Assembly (NCBI GenBank): GCA_009602725.1
Contig: WELB01000035.1
Coordinates: 504,430-568,429 of the forward strand
Origin: Spirogloea muscicola
Lineage: Eukaryota > Streptophyta > Zygnematophyceae > Spirogloeales > Spirogloeaceae
DNA length: 64,000 bases
Reading direction: 5' to 3'
The position numbers and the translations under genes are program-made. The number at the start of each line of letters is the position of its first letter. Within the stretch, counting starts at the first letter, position 1. Below the pieces are notes generated by a model that had not been told where the DNA came from, did no database searches, and saw nothing but the letters and a program-made list of their open reading frames with translations. Below, in pieces: positions 22,356 to 34,000 of this stretch.

Positions 22356-24345
22356 CTCCGTGTCTCGGCGGAGTGCCTCCTTCCCTGCCTCGAGCTACTC
22401 GGACCTGATGTTGCTCACTCCGGCCAAGCACTCCGACCACCCACCTGCCGACGAGTTCGTCCCCTTGGCGGTGGACGTGCACGGGGCTCTTGGGTCCCAG
22501 TGGCTTGACCTATTGGCTAGGCTTGCGCGGCGGGCTGTGTCCAGCAGACGCGGCGAGCCAGCCGACTTCAACGCCGCGGGCTCGTGGTCTCAGGTATATC
22601 GGATGCGCCTCTCTGTATCCCTGCAGCGGTCCATGGCCCACGCTCTGCATCTGCGAGCTGGCCGTGCTCTCGCTGCGGGCTCTGGCTTTCGTCAGGGTGA
22701 TAGCTTCCCGGCAGCTAGTCTGTCGGAGCTGAGGCTCCTCACTCGTACTTATTGAGTGATCCATCCTCCCCCTGTTTTACCATTGCATCCTCAGGCCCCT
22801 TTGTAGCTGCTCACGGAAGAGCGCGCCCATAGAGAAAGGGGGCCAGCAAAGCCAGCCCAGAAAAAATGGACAATGTCAAAAGCCAAAAAACACGAAAACA
22901 AAAAACACACAGCTAGGCAGCTAGATTAGAAGACACGACGAAATCACAGGAAGCTCAATACCCCCGGGTGAGCAACATCAGGTCGGAGTAGCTCGACGCA
23001 GGAAATGATGCATCCAGACGCGACCCAGAAGCAGCCACGATAGCGCGGCCCGCACGCGAGTGGACGGCATAGGCGAGGGAGCGTTGGAGGGACACGGAGA
23101 GCCGCATCCGGAAGACCTGGGCCAGGGAGCCGGCCGCGTTGAAGCCGGGCAGCCCCCCTGGCAGACCCGGCCGCCGCTCGATGGCCTGCCGGGCAAGCCG
23201 CTGGAGGAGGTCCAGCCAGCCACGGCCATAGGCCCCGTGGACATCGATGGCCAGGGCTGCGAATTCGTCGGCGGGCGGGTGATCAGCATATTTCCGTTCT
23301 TTGCCGCGGGCCGCCACAGCGACCGCATGCCCAGCGGTCGTCGCCGACTTGGAGGGGTTAGCGGAGTCGACACAGTCGGTGGTCACCACATCCGCGATGA
23401 TTCGCGGACCGCCCCCGGGCGGGATGGCGACGAGGTCAGCGCGCCGGGTGTGGATCCGGCCGTCGTCGTCGCGCAGGATGGGCATTATTGACGAGTTCTC
23501 CACGGCCACTTTGTAACCCGCCTCGAGGAAGACGCCTTGCATGCCGTCCCTGAGCAGGTCGTGGGATCCGGTCCGCTCGCCGCCGTGGGCACAACGAAGC
23601 ATGTGGGCCGCCAGCGTCGCAGGGTCAGCGTGGCGGGCACCGCACTCACATTGCGTGACACCGACGAGGCAGGGGGGGAGGAGGCCGAGAAGCCGCTGCA
23701 CCGCCGTCCTGTAGACTGCATCGGGCATTGTGAGGGCCGCGTATATGGGGAGCGCGGATACCCACGCCGCCGCCCCGGGGGAGGAGGCTGAGAGCAGCCT
23801 GGCGCGCCCGCGACTGTCTTGCGGCGGAAGGAGCTCCGCCACCTGGTCGTAGGCCGCTTTGTCCACGAGCGCATTGCAGCGGGCCTGGGCCCGCGGGTCG
23901 GGGGTGTGCGCCAGGTGGATGAACGGAACAACCTGCTGCGACATGTCGGGGTGGGCCGCCAGGAGCCCGTCGCGGGCAGCGCGGAGGGCCTCCTGGAAGG
24001 GCAGCGAGCCGCTCTCCACCTCAGCCACCGCCCGCTCTAAGGTGCGGATGCCGTGAGCTTGGAACCGCTGGCTGATGGGTGCGGCAACCTGTGCCCAGCA
24101 GCCCAGGTAGGCGGCCTCGCAGGCGCGGGCGACTGGGCGGCAGCCCAGACCGCCGCGACTAACAGGCAGGCTGGCTTGGAGCAGCGCGGCTGGCGTGGTA
24201 AGGAAGTCGGGGTGCTGTAGGAGAGCGGCAGCGCTGGCCAGGATGCCGGAGTCAACGCTCTTAAGGCCCTCTGAACCTTTGTGCATTCTTTTTGGGCTGG
24301 CTTTTCGCAGCCCTTGCCCCCATTGGGAGTGCCACTTCTCCACTC
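22356..24345 (+). mobile_element. 5'-truncated LINE copy split by an antisense LINE inserted in its 3' UTR
   Basis: The + strand encodes RLSVSLQRSMAHALHLRAGR and ends LSELRLLTRTY-stop at about 22755. The 3' UTR runs to GTAGCTGCTCAC at 22820 and resumes at about 24256 with CGCTCTTAAGGCCCTCTGAA, then the hairpin tail (GGGCTGGCTTTTCGCAGCCC) to 24345. The uninterrupted order GCTGCTCACCGCTCTTAGGC is present in the sister copy at about 52440-52460 (minus strand), which shows the split directly. Confidence 0.75.
22821..24255 (-). mobile_element. LINE copy with longest surviving ORF: RT C-terminal region, CCHC motif and endonuclease-like domain
   Basis: The minus-strand frame from about 24255 to the stop at 22955 encodes about 430 LINE residues with no internal stop; a further 70 codons upstream belong to a neighbouring tail. 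It starts in the region after the reverse transcriptase palm (GILASAAALLQHPDFLTTPA; LPVSRGGLGCRPVARACEAA). Then come SSPGAAAWVSALP; the zinc-type motif C-x-C-G...H-x3-R-C with GGERTGSH; the motif RRADLVAIPPGGGPRIIADV-VTTD, which resembles the R-x-D...D-V core of restriction-like endonucleases in R2-type LINEs; KERKYADHPPADEFAAL; and ends SYSDLMLLTRGY. The 3' UTR closes with a tail (GGGCTGGCTTTGCTGGCCCC, then GGGCGCGC) at 22821-22890. The 5' part including the RT core is missing, so it cannot move on its own. Confidence 0.85.
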
Positions 24346-24389
24346 GCGGGTACTGAGCTTCCCTAGCATGTTGTCGTGATTGGTAGAGT

Positions 24390-24660
24390 AGAAGAAAGGG
24401 CTCGCCCATTGAAAACAGAAGGTGCTCGCCCATTGAGAAGAGGGGCTGGCAAAGCCAACCCAAAAAGAATGGACAATGTTCAAAGCCAAAGAAACAGGTG
24501 CTGAAAAAGGACTACACTACAAAGTGCAAGATGGTGCAGATGCAGATGGCTGCTCAGTATCCACGTGTGAGCAACAGCAGATCAGAGTAACTCGGAGCAG
24601 GAGAAGCAAATTGAGGATTAGGGGCTGGACAAGCCAGCCCAGGTAGAGGAGTCCTGCCTC
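24390..24660 (-). mobile_element. Very short LINE 3' end (SYSDLLLLTRGY type) with tails
   Basis: Read on the minus strand, codons for PSYSDLLLLTRGY-stop lie at about 24605-24565. They are followed by a 3' UTR and a hairpin tail ending near 24395 with two successive GGGCGAGCC motifs. A further minus tail sits at 24608-24650. Confidence 0.65.
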
Positions 24661-24664
24661 GGCA

Positions 24665-24905
24665 TCTCATTCTTCGGCTTTGGACATTGTCCATTCTTTT
24701 TGGGCTGGCTTTGCCAGTGTCTCGTAGCAGCTTTGTTTCTGTTACTTAGCGCTTCCCCTGGCCCCCTTCTCGTACTCTGTTCATTCTTTTTCGGGCTGGT
24801 TGTTCCAGCCCCTATTCTCAATGGGCGAGCACTTTCTTCTTTGCCAGCCCCTCTTCTCTATGGGCGAGCCTTCTTGTTATCCTCAATGGGCGAGCCCTTC
24901 TTCTT
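24665..24905 (+). mobile_element. LINE tail with a second truncated LINE tail inserted in its hairpin loop
   Basis: The outer tail reads GGGCTGGCTTTGCCAG up to 24717. A 121-bp insert (24718-24838) starts TGTCTCGTAGCAGCTTTG and ends in its own hairpin tail. The outer tail resumes TTGCCAGCCCCTCTTCTC, then GGGCGAGCC. The 9-bp word CTTTGCCAG occurs at 24709-24717 and again at 24839-24847, a perfect target-site duplication. The insert is nearly identical to the one at 12873-12994. Confidence 0.85.
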
Positions 24906-25098
24906 CTTGATCAGGAGAAACTGCAGCTTGCAGTGCTTGCAAGGCAGCCATGACATGGCCCGAGAGCCGCCGCTCCGGCGGCAGCGACAACGTGAGGCTG
25001 CGTTGTCAGACGACGAGCCGGCGGCGGTGATGGCGGCCGGCGTGGGAGCGCCTCGTCTTCGCCGTCGTCCGACGAAGGCGGGCTGAAGGAGCCGAAGG

Positions 25099-28000
25099 AT
25101 GACGGCCAAGGTGGAGGCGCTGGCGGTGCTGCGCGCCGTGGCGCAGGGCCTGGCGGCGAAGCTCTACCGCCTGCGACGCATCATGGACGGCGGCGGCGGC
25201 GGCGGCGGCGAGCAGCAGCCGCGGGTGCCGCCGCTGGCCGTCCAGTGCGGCCTGCTGCCGGACGCGCCGCGCCTGCTGCACCACCTCGCGCGCGCCTTCC
25301 CCGACCACCCCCGCGACTGCAACCCCGAGAAGGTCAGCAAAAGCAGCCGCCGCGGCCGCTGCTGGGCTGGCTAGCGGCTGCCGTCGCCACCATTGCCGCT
25401 GCCGGCGCCCGTCTGCTGGGGCGCTCGCACGACTGCTAAGGCTTGGCTGAGGGCTTGGTCCAGCAGACGACTGACGAGCTTCTCCGCTCATGTTCACCTG
25501 GAGCTTGAGCCCTGCAATCTCAACTGAACCGAATGCCCTGATAGCCAGGAATCAATGATTGAGCAAGTGACAAGAGGAGGCTGCATCTGACCTTAATCGC
25601 AGCGTCGCCAAGTGAGCGCTGCAGTAGGGCTGCCTTATAGGTCAAAGCCGGTTGCCTGAAGGGTAGCAGCTGGGACTGGCAGCGCAAGCTTGAACAATTG
25701 AAGCGATTGACGCTGCGGCGGCACTGGCAGGTCGACCGAGAGGCGCTGGACCACCTTCAGGAGGCGGCGCAGGAGTACTACGACCTGCTGGAGCCCTGGT
25801 ATTTGGTATGCAATTGCAGCATTGTCGCGCCCAGCACTGCCAGATCCACCCAGAGCCCTGTTTCACGGCCTGTTGCCATCTTACATGGTGAAATATATGT
25901 ACAATGCCAACTTGTTAAACGCGCTCGTGTGGATGTGCCATCTTCTAGGCCTAAACTACATTGCAAGCTCCTGCATTTGTTGCTCCCAATTTGTTTGAGC
26001 TGTGCTGGTGAGGCGCACCTTGTGAGAGGATTTTGCCCCACCTTGAAGCAGCTCAAAGTGTGCGCCATTCAGGTCCTATGGGAGGCAATGAGGCTCCGGG
26101 AGCAGGCCGTACGGCTATTGTCGGCGCTTAGCAGTGGCATCACGTCAGCCTCGGTGAGTTTCCCTGGAGGTCGTGGAAGACCACCCCCCGTGGCCTGGAC
26201 CATTGTCTGCGTCACAGGCACGTCAGCTGCACCGGCTGCCCTGAATGTCTTGGAAGAGGACCAATCAGGTCCAAAAATTGGTTTAGTATTTGGGTAGACC
26301 CTAGAATTTAGGTGGTATGCCAGGATGCTGGCTGGCCCAGACTAGCAGCACCTCCTTGTCTCAAGTAGTAAGCAGAGTAAGCTGCGAGCTGCACAGCTGT
26401 CTGAGCGGAAGCAAGTGCAGGAGTCCGTATCGTCCCAGCCTCTTTGCACATGAGCAGCCTTTTGAGTCGTAGTCTGCCACGAGCCAGCTGTTATAGCTCC
26501 AGTCAGTAGATCCCCGTCAGTCAGTGGGGAACATTGAGCTATTAGAAGTGCAGTAATGTCGCCGAACACATGATAGAGACTTCCGCATACCACGTGGTTG
26601 GCACTCTGAGAGCATAATGGACGTCCCTCGCAATCGCACATGGTCAATGCTAGCTGGAGCGGCTTCATTTGTGGTCGCCCACAGAGAGGACTGTAGACAG
26701 GCAGCGGGTATATGGAAAAACCTGACAAGGACAGGCTTACGCAAACACAAGCTTGCAGACAGCCGCTGAGCCTCACCTCTGCGTGGTGTCGCAGTTTGAT
26801 GCCAACCCGCTCTTCATGCGTGCCTGCATGGGCCTCCTCTGCGACTTCGCACGCACAGTTGTCCTCGTTGCCAAGGTAGGCTCCACACCACCTGCCCATC
26901 TACCCAGCTGGGCATGGATATGCTTGTCCTAGCAGTCAACAGCGCGCCAGCTACCTAATTGTGGGGCGGCTCAGGGTTGGATTACGGCTTCAGAGCTTAG
27001 TACCAAGTTCCAAACACCAGGCAATCACTTAAGGCCAAATATAAGCACTGCTCTTGCATGAAGTCACTCGTTTGACGTCCTGCATTGCTGCCCCAGGTTG
27101 GCGCGCCAATGCTGCTGCAGGTCTATGCGCTGCTGAGTGTATATGTGACTGGCGGGAATGACCCCGCTGACTATATCAAGTATGCAATCTGCTGGTGTCA
27201 GTCATCTGACATGCTACGAGGTCTTCGCTGTGTTCGATCCACCTACCCGCAGACTGCAATGGTGCCACACTAGCCAAGTAGTCTCATTCGGCATACCACG
27301 CCCTCACCTGCAGGGTCGTGAGCTTCGCCCAAGTATGCAGTGTGCCGTTCAGGACTTTGCAGCTGGACCTGGAGAGCAGCGGGGCTCTCATCAGCGAGGT
27401 TTGAATTGAATGCTCGAGAACTTTGAAGTCATAGCTTGCTCAGATCTCTTGTAGAGTGGCTAGACTGTTTTCTGCAGGTTGAACTCCAGCTTGGGAGGGT
27501 CGTTAGTCTAATAGCAAGTTTAGGACCAGTCAACATTTTGGGCCAGCCGTCTATCATCTTGGGCAGCCAGTGTAGCAGGAAGAACCTGATGCTGAATGAC
27601 TGGAGCCCCACATCCCAAACCCTGAGTATTCGTGAATCCTAGACATGAATACAATGTCTTGCTCGTGTACCTGCAGGCACTGAGGTCTATTGTGCCAGTT
27701 ATCAACGCCACCGCTGAGATGGCGGCTTTCAAGGACGGCAGCACATTGCTGGCCCTAGTGACTGATGACCCAGCAACCACACTGGTCAGACACCACAGGC
27801 ACAACTTGCAGCAATGGAGAATGTGCAGAACTTGATATGTGACTGACGTGTACCAAGGCCCATTGCTGGATGGCCAAGAGCAAATGCACTTGGATGCAAG
27901 CCTCAATCTTGAAGCTAGCTACTGACCCTGAGTGCAAGCTGAAGTCTTCTGTGCAACTCGCCGAGCCCAGCGGCTGCAGGACCTGGCTCACACACACGAC

Positions 28001-31000
28001 TATAAGCAGTGGATGCTCCTTGGGTGTCTTATCCGGCCCTACGAGCTGCTCAGGGGTTACAAAGCCAGCACAGCTGCGGTATACTGCTTCTTGTGGACCA
28101 TCACTCATAAAGTTTCCAATCAATGGGCTCTTCTTTGCCTTGTATGTGAAGCATCAGCCCTGAATAGTGGAGCCACAGTTTGAAACTGGAAGTCCACGGG
28201 AGCTTTTCTTGCTCTTATTCTAGAAAGCATTGCCATTGACAGCTCTGCAAGTGCTTCTGCAAATGTCAGATGGGCTTGCTCTTGTGCACATAGGACTGCA
28301 CATCACCAGTGAATACTAGAGCAGTATTCACAAATTTCACTGACTTAACCCTTTGCTACGGCCTTGTGCCCTGCCCTTCGACTTCAGGCCCTCCTGCAGG
28401 AGAACTTTATCCTTCCGGTTTTTCGAGACGAGGTGTGACCCAGTCTCCCACACAGCAGCTCAAAGTCTCACAAGAAGAATAGTGCATTATAAGCATACCA
28501 ACATTTCCAGGTAGCCTATTGTAGACTGCCCGATTCATGTCAAGGCCAGGTGACAGTGCTTGCATCAATCTTTCCCATTGCCTTGCTTCAGGTCATCCTC
28601 ATACACGATGAGTACGCCCAGCACGTGCTACCCAAGGTGGCGGAGATGGGCAAGGCTGCCAAGGCCGCAAGGAGCCACAGCAAGGACATGGAGGCCCGCT
28701 ACCGGCAGGCCAAGCGCAGTCACCGCCGGATCGGGTAGTGTACTCAGCTGAGCAGATATAGCCTCCGACAATGTTCAAGGAGCAATTCGGCAAGATAGAA
28801 TGCAGTCAACCTTGTCAAGCCTGCCTTTGAGGCATGTATCAGGTCATATTAACGTACATATAAATACATTCGTACATATGATCTGAGGTGAATGGAGTCT
28901 TGCAGTCTCATGGTCTTGCTTCTTGTGGCTTGCATGGACGGAAGTCTAGCGCAACGGAGGTTGTTGCCATTCTAGCTAGCGACCCACCAAGGTGATGCTC
29001 ATTGCTGATTGTGCTGGACGGACTTCACAGGGAAGTCTACGATCTGGGCCTGAAGACCATGGCCGCCGTGCACTACCGGCAGAGAAACCTGCTGCATCAC
29101 GAGCTCAGCAATCTCCTTCTCTACTTCTCCGACAACCTTCCTTTACTACCCACGTACTTCCAGGTCAGGCATTTGTGATCACCAAGACCTGATACCAACC
29201 AAAGCTTCATCATCCGGCTCATTTCAGCGTCCACCCTTTTGGCAGCTCGAAGTAAAAACTGCGCCATGCAATCTATCGTGATTGGCTGCTCTTTACATAT
29301 TCAGTCAGTTGTGCAGATAATACTGGCTGCGCTGAGCATGGCGCATGAAGAGATCCTTTGGTACTTTGAGCATGCAGGAGTGATCACAGCCCGCGATCAT
29401 AAGACGTTGATCACCATCTCCGATCTTGTAAGAGCTCCCCTACCCACCTCACCCCCTCCCCATTCGGCTCCTCTTGACCTTGTCCATTCCTTTTGGGCTG
29501 GCTTCTCCCAGCCACCAGTCAATTCGGCCGCGCTTTCCTCTCGAACTTTTTTCATGAATGGGCATAGACACACATCTCTTAGCTCAGAAAAGGAACACAA
29601 TGGAGTTAGTTGTCAGAAAGTAACAGACAGTGAGTGCCTGCATTGCTGTGCTTGATAAAGCCACTGGCATTCCCCATTGTTGCTCAGCTCTGGGCTGAGC
29701 ATGCTCAAGAAGTCTTCAACAGTGCTTACCCAGCCATCTGGCAATGCCATCTGCATGCATCACAGTCAACATGAGCTCAGGCCTTGGGGCTCAAGTCTGA
29801 TTGCTGCACTTGCTGCACAGGAAATACCTGATCCTAGCGTGGGTTTCCTGCTTGATGTGGTGCATCAGCTGCACAGCTTGGCCCTTGAACATGCTAGCAG
29901 TAAGGACCGCCACACTCATGTTGCTAACGAGGATATGTACCTGCATTTCTCATCACTGCTTGCTGAAATCAAACCTATGCTTGCTGTGTGTGGCTGCATC
30001 GATTAAACAACCAACAACATTCCAAGGTGCTGGCTTCTGGCTGACATGTGTGCAGCGATTGCCAGCCAGTCGCAGAAGCAGCTGGTAGAGATTGGGCCAA
30101 GACTGAGGCACAAGCTCCAGTCCGAGCAGCTCTTGGCCGCCAACGTAGATCCAAGCCTCATTCGCTCTCTGGAGAGGATGTGCCAAACCCTTGAAGACGT
30201 ACCCACAAGCTGCCAAGTAAGGCACTGGCCTTCAAATTTCATTTGTAAGATAGCAAAGTTGTTATCAGCTCTTGTAGTATATGGCCAGCCTAAGATGTGT
30301 TTCTGAGCCTTAGCAACCACTTTTGCAGATATGGTAGACTGCAGGTTGGCACAACCTTTTGCTCGTGCTTCTACCTAAGGTCATTGAGCAGTCGCCAAGC
30401 AGATTGAAATATTCTCATTGTCTGCTCTTCTGACTTCTATCAAGTGTTCTGCAGGCATATAGAAAGGACTGGTTGCAGGTAAGCTTCTCACTTGCAGCCG
30501 CCAACTCGCCCATGAGCGCCCGCCAGCTGGAGGATGCGACCAAAGGCGCAGACCAGGAGGCGGGCATTATCACGAACCTGCACATATGTTATACTCTGTG
30601 CAGGTAACAGGCTCTCTGCTTTAGGCACTGATTGAGGAATAATGTGCCAAACCACAAGATATGAGACGAATTTAGACTTCTCGGAAGTAAAATATGCTCT
30701 GCAATCACTCTCCCGGTAGAAATGCTTACAAATGATAGTCCAACTAATATGCACAGCATGATGACTTCTCAAGTATCTGCTGCCAGCTGCACAATGTAGA
30801 TTGCATGGCTTGCAAGTTTGGGAAATGGACAAGTTGTGCACACGCACTTCCGTCACTAGGCGGGCTTCATCTTTCAAGCATGCAGGAATGTGGACGAGGT
30901 GAAAGAGCAGCTGACAGAGCTCGTCCCGCTGCGGATCCTTCAGTACTTCCGGCCGGAGATCACCATGGCAAGTGCATTGCTAGGAGGCTTTGACAAAGAG

Positions 31001-34000
31001 GGGTAAAGCGAAGAACAAGTGCATGAAGATTGAAAGAGTATGTTATAGTGAAGTCGTTTGGAGATGCACTGAGCTGTTTCTGCTGCGACAACTCCACGTG
31101 TTGCAGGTCTTCCGGCAGACCATGCTCGGGCCGGAAGCACAGCCGCAGCACGGCTGCGCGTGGCTGAATCTGGCCAAGTACTTCCCCTGGAACTGCTCTT
31201 TCGAGTTCCCAGAAGAGGTAAGAGCTCCCCCTTTTTGGCAATCCCTAAGAAGGCCCTACCTGTGAAATTTCCTCTTTTAGCTTAGATACTGACCCTGACC
31301 CTCACTTTGGAGGTGTTGGGACGCTTGCTCCGCCAGCTTTGTGGACAGCAGTAGAAGCGCTTGCACCTTGCCTAGCGCTCGCATCCATTTGCAAGTGCTT
31401 GAGAAACGCCCTAGCCATGAACACCTCGCGGAAGATGAGGCATCTTTGAGTCCTCAACTTAGCAGCTTTGCGGAGGACCTCACCTTACCTGTCCCTAGTT
31501 GCACAGAAGCTGGAAGCCTGCTGCCCACACAAGCATTACAAGGATTGCACTAACCACGACTTAAGTAACACGACAAATGTAACACCTCAGACTTGTGTGT
31601 TCATGGCTCCTGTTGTGATAGGAGGAGGATATTGTCAAGGTCGCAGTCAACTACACCGAGGAGGTCCTTGAGTCGTTGATGGCAGAGGTGGAGCGCCTCA
31701 TCGCCGTCCTGCAGGCTTCTCTGGGGAGCCTGGACAAGAAAGTAAAGCTCAGCCGCAAAGCTTGCACATTGAGCTCTAGTATATACTCAAGTGGAGCCAG
31801 AAGATAATAACCCTGTCCAATAGCGTATCAGGGTGAATGTCTAACAGCATGGTTTTGTCTGTGTATAGGCAGTCAGCCTTGAGAGGGCTCATGTCTATCG
31901 TCAACATTAAGTAGCCACATCCCCCATGTCCAAATCCTGGCATTGAGCTTAACTACCTGCAAAAAGTATGTCTTGTTTCGGGGTTTAGAGTAAGGATATA
32001 CTTGTGAGGTCATACTTAACCTTTGAGCTTTCACTAATTGCTTTGTATTCTAACTAGGAGGCAGCATTCGCTGCGGTTACCTGCCTGCAGCGTACCCAGG
32101 CTGAGCCGCTGCGGCTGCCCTTGTCGCGGCTCGCAGCTGCTCCCAGTGCAGGGTGCCGTGCGGCTGAATCACGCTGCCACCGTCGGGCAGCTGGCGCGGA
32201 GGGCCAACCCCGGGAAGCTCGTCAGCCTACCTCTGTCGCTGCCGCTTCCCGGCTCGGAGAGCCAGTATGCCAACCGAGCTGAGATTCAACAGTGAGGCCC
32301 TCCCACTTGCCAAAGTCTCGACCTCTGAAGTCTTGACTTTTATCTTAGTACTGTGGGCTTAAACTCAACCAGACAAGCTCACTTATGTGCGGTGTTGGGC
32401 TGTTCGCTGACACTCCATTTCTACTTCTAATCGCCAAATGAATATGCTGCTTGGCTTCGTCAGTCAGTCAACATGAGAGAAGTACTCCTGAGTCATCTGT
32501 GCACTCCTCGCAGGATGGAGAGAGCCACGGTCGGGCTCCTGGCTCTTGCCAGCAAGCTGGACACCATGGGGCCTCAGGTTGTGGCAGGCGAGGTTTTCGT
32601 TCCCCGAGAGGTTAGCTTCTTCGCTTATCTGAGAGTCGTTAGAACACCGCTGTGAGAGGCGCAATGCAACGAGAAAAGGATCTGGTTCATTGAGTGGCTG
32701 CTTTAGTTCTTGCAAGTTGTCCAGAAGATGGCAGCGCCCTGCCGATATTGCCTTTCTTCCTTGCAGCTCTCCTGCCTAACATCCGATACAGGTGCACACC
32801 TCAGGAGCAGATCCTTGACACCAGGTTGTTGCCGCCTTTGCGAGCAGTACTTGAGGCAGAGGCTCATGGGCAGCTTCCACAAGGCCCTCGAGGCAGCAGC
32901 AGTGATCGATGGAGCTGTGCAGAAGCCGTCCATGGTGGAGGCGGCCCTCAACCGGCACGCTGCCATACTGAGTATGATCGAGGAGGTAAGGCTCATTAGC
33001 CAGCACATGCTTAAGCTGACTCGACTTCAATGAACAAATTTTGCCAGACCCGGAAAGCATAGTGACGTCGCTCATTGGGCGCGTGCACCCTGTCAGCAGC
33101 TTTGTAAGATTGCCTATACCTGTCGATAATTGGAGAAGACATGCAAACAGTGTGTTGGGGCCTTCTGAGGGCTTCTCCAAGACCTCAGCTACCAAGTGCC
33201 GCTGCTTCAAACAAAGTTACTGACTCCAGAAAAATCTGTTTGAGATGGGAACTGACTCCCTTACTTCACAAAGCTTGATCACCTCGTTGACGCAGTCCAC
33301 ATCCTTGCAATTCCGTGATGCGTGGACCATGGACGACAGCGCGGCCGCTCTCAGGGATCGAATGGCCGAGTGGCTGACCGACCAGGCACTCCAGCTCGCG
33401 CAGCCGCTGAGGAAGGATCTCGTTATCTCCTCTGAGGCGTCCCTTGCTGCCGAGCTTGAGGCCTTCGTGCGTGTCTTTGGCCACGCGGGGCTGGAGGCCC
33501 TGGGCCTCAGGGCGGGTGCACTGCTGGATGCACTGCTTGCACGCCTCAACACGGTCCTGGGCCGCAACCATGCCGCGCTGGGGCTGCTTGGTGACAGTGC
33601 AGGCCCAGGCCCCTCGAGCGCAGAGAAGCGCCAGTTGGCGATGAAGGCGAGCACCTTTTGCCGACTTCACCAATCTTCATGTGTCAGAGTTGTGTCAGAG
33701 TCAGACCTAAGATTGGTTCCTCTGGGCTGCTAGTTATCTCGCTTCTGGCTGTGTCACCTCCTCTCTAGCTCAGAGGGCAGACTGCAGACTAGACCTCAAT
33801 CTGAAGACTTCCTGTGAGGTTTGCATGATATGTCATGACACATGCTGCAGTTGGTATACCTGTTATTGCAGCCAGCAGCTGAACATAAGATGTGGGCCTA
33901 AAGCCAGGGTCTGCAATTTCTACTTCACAAGTTGTAATGAAGACCTTCAACGATTTCTAGCAGCGCGTCTCTAGGCATGTCTTTACAAACTTACAGCATA

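Noticed and set aside
30477-30498. GTAAGC...CTTGCAG that looks like a 22-nt intron in NAP1
   Set aside because: Reading through it in frame (LQVSFSLAAANSPMSARQLE) matches the plant NAP1 sequence at that place, so it is coding.
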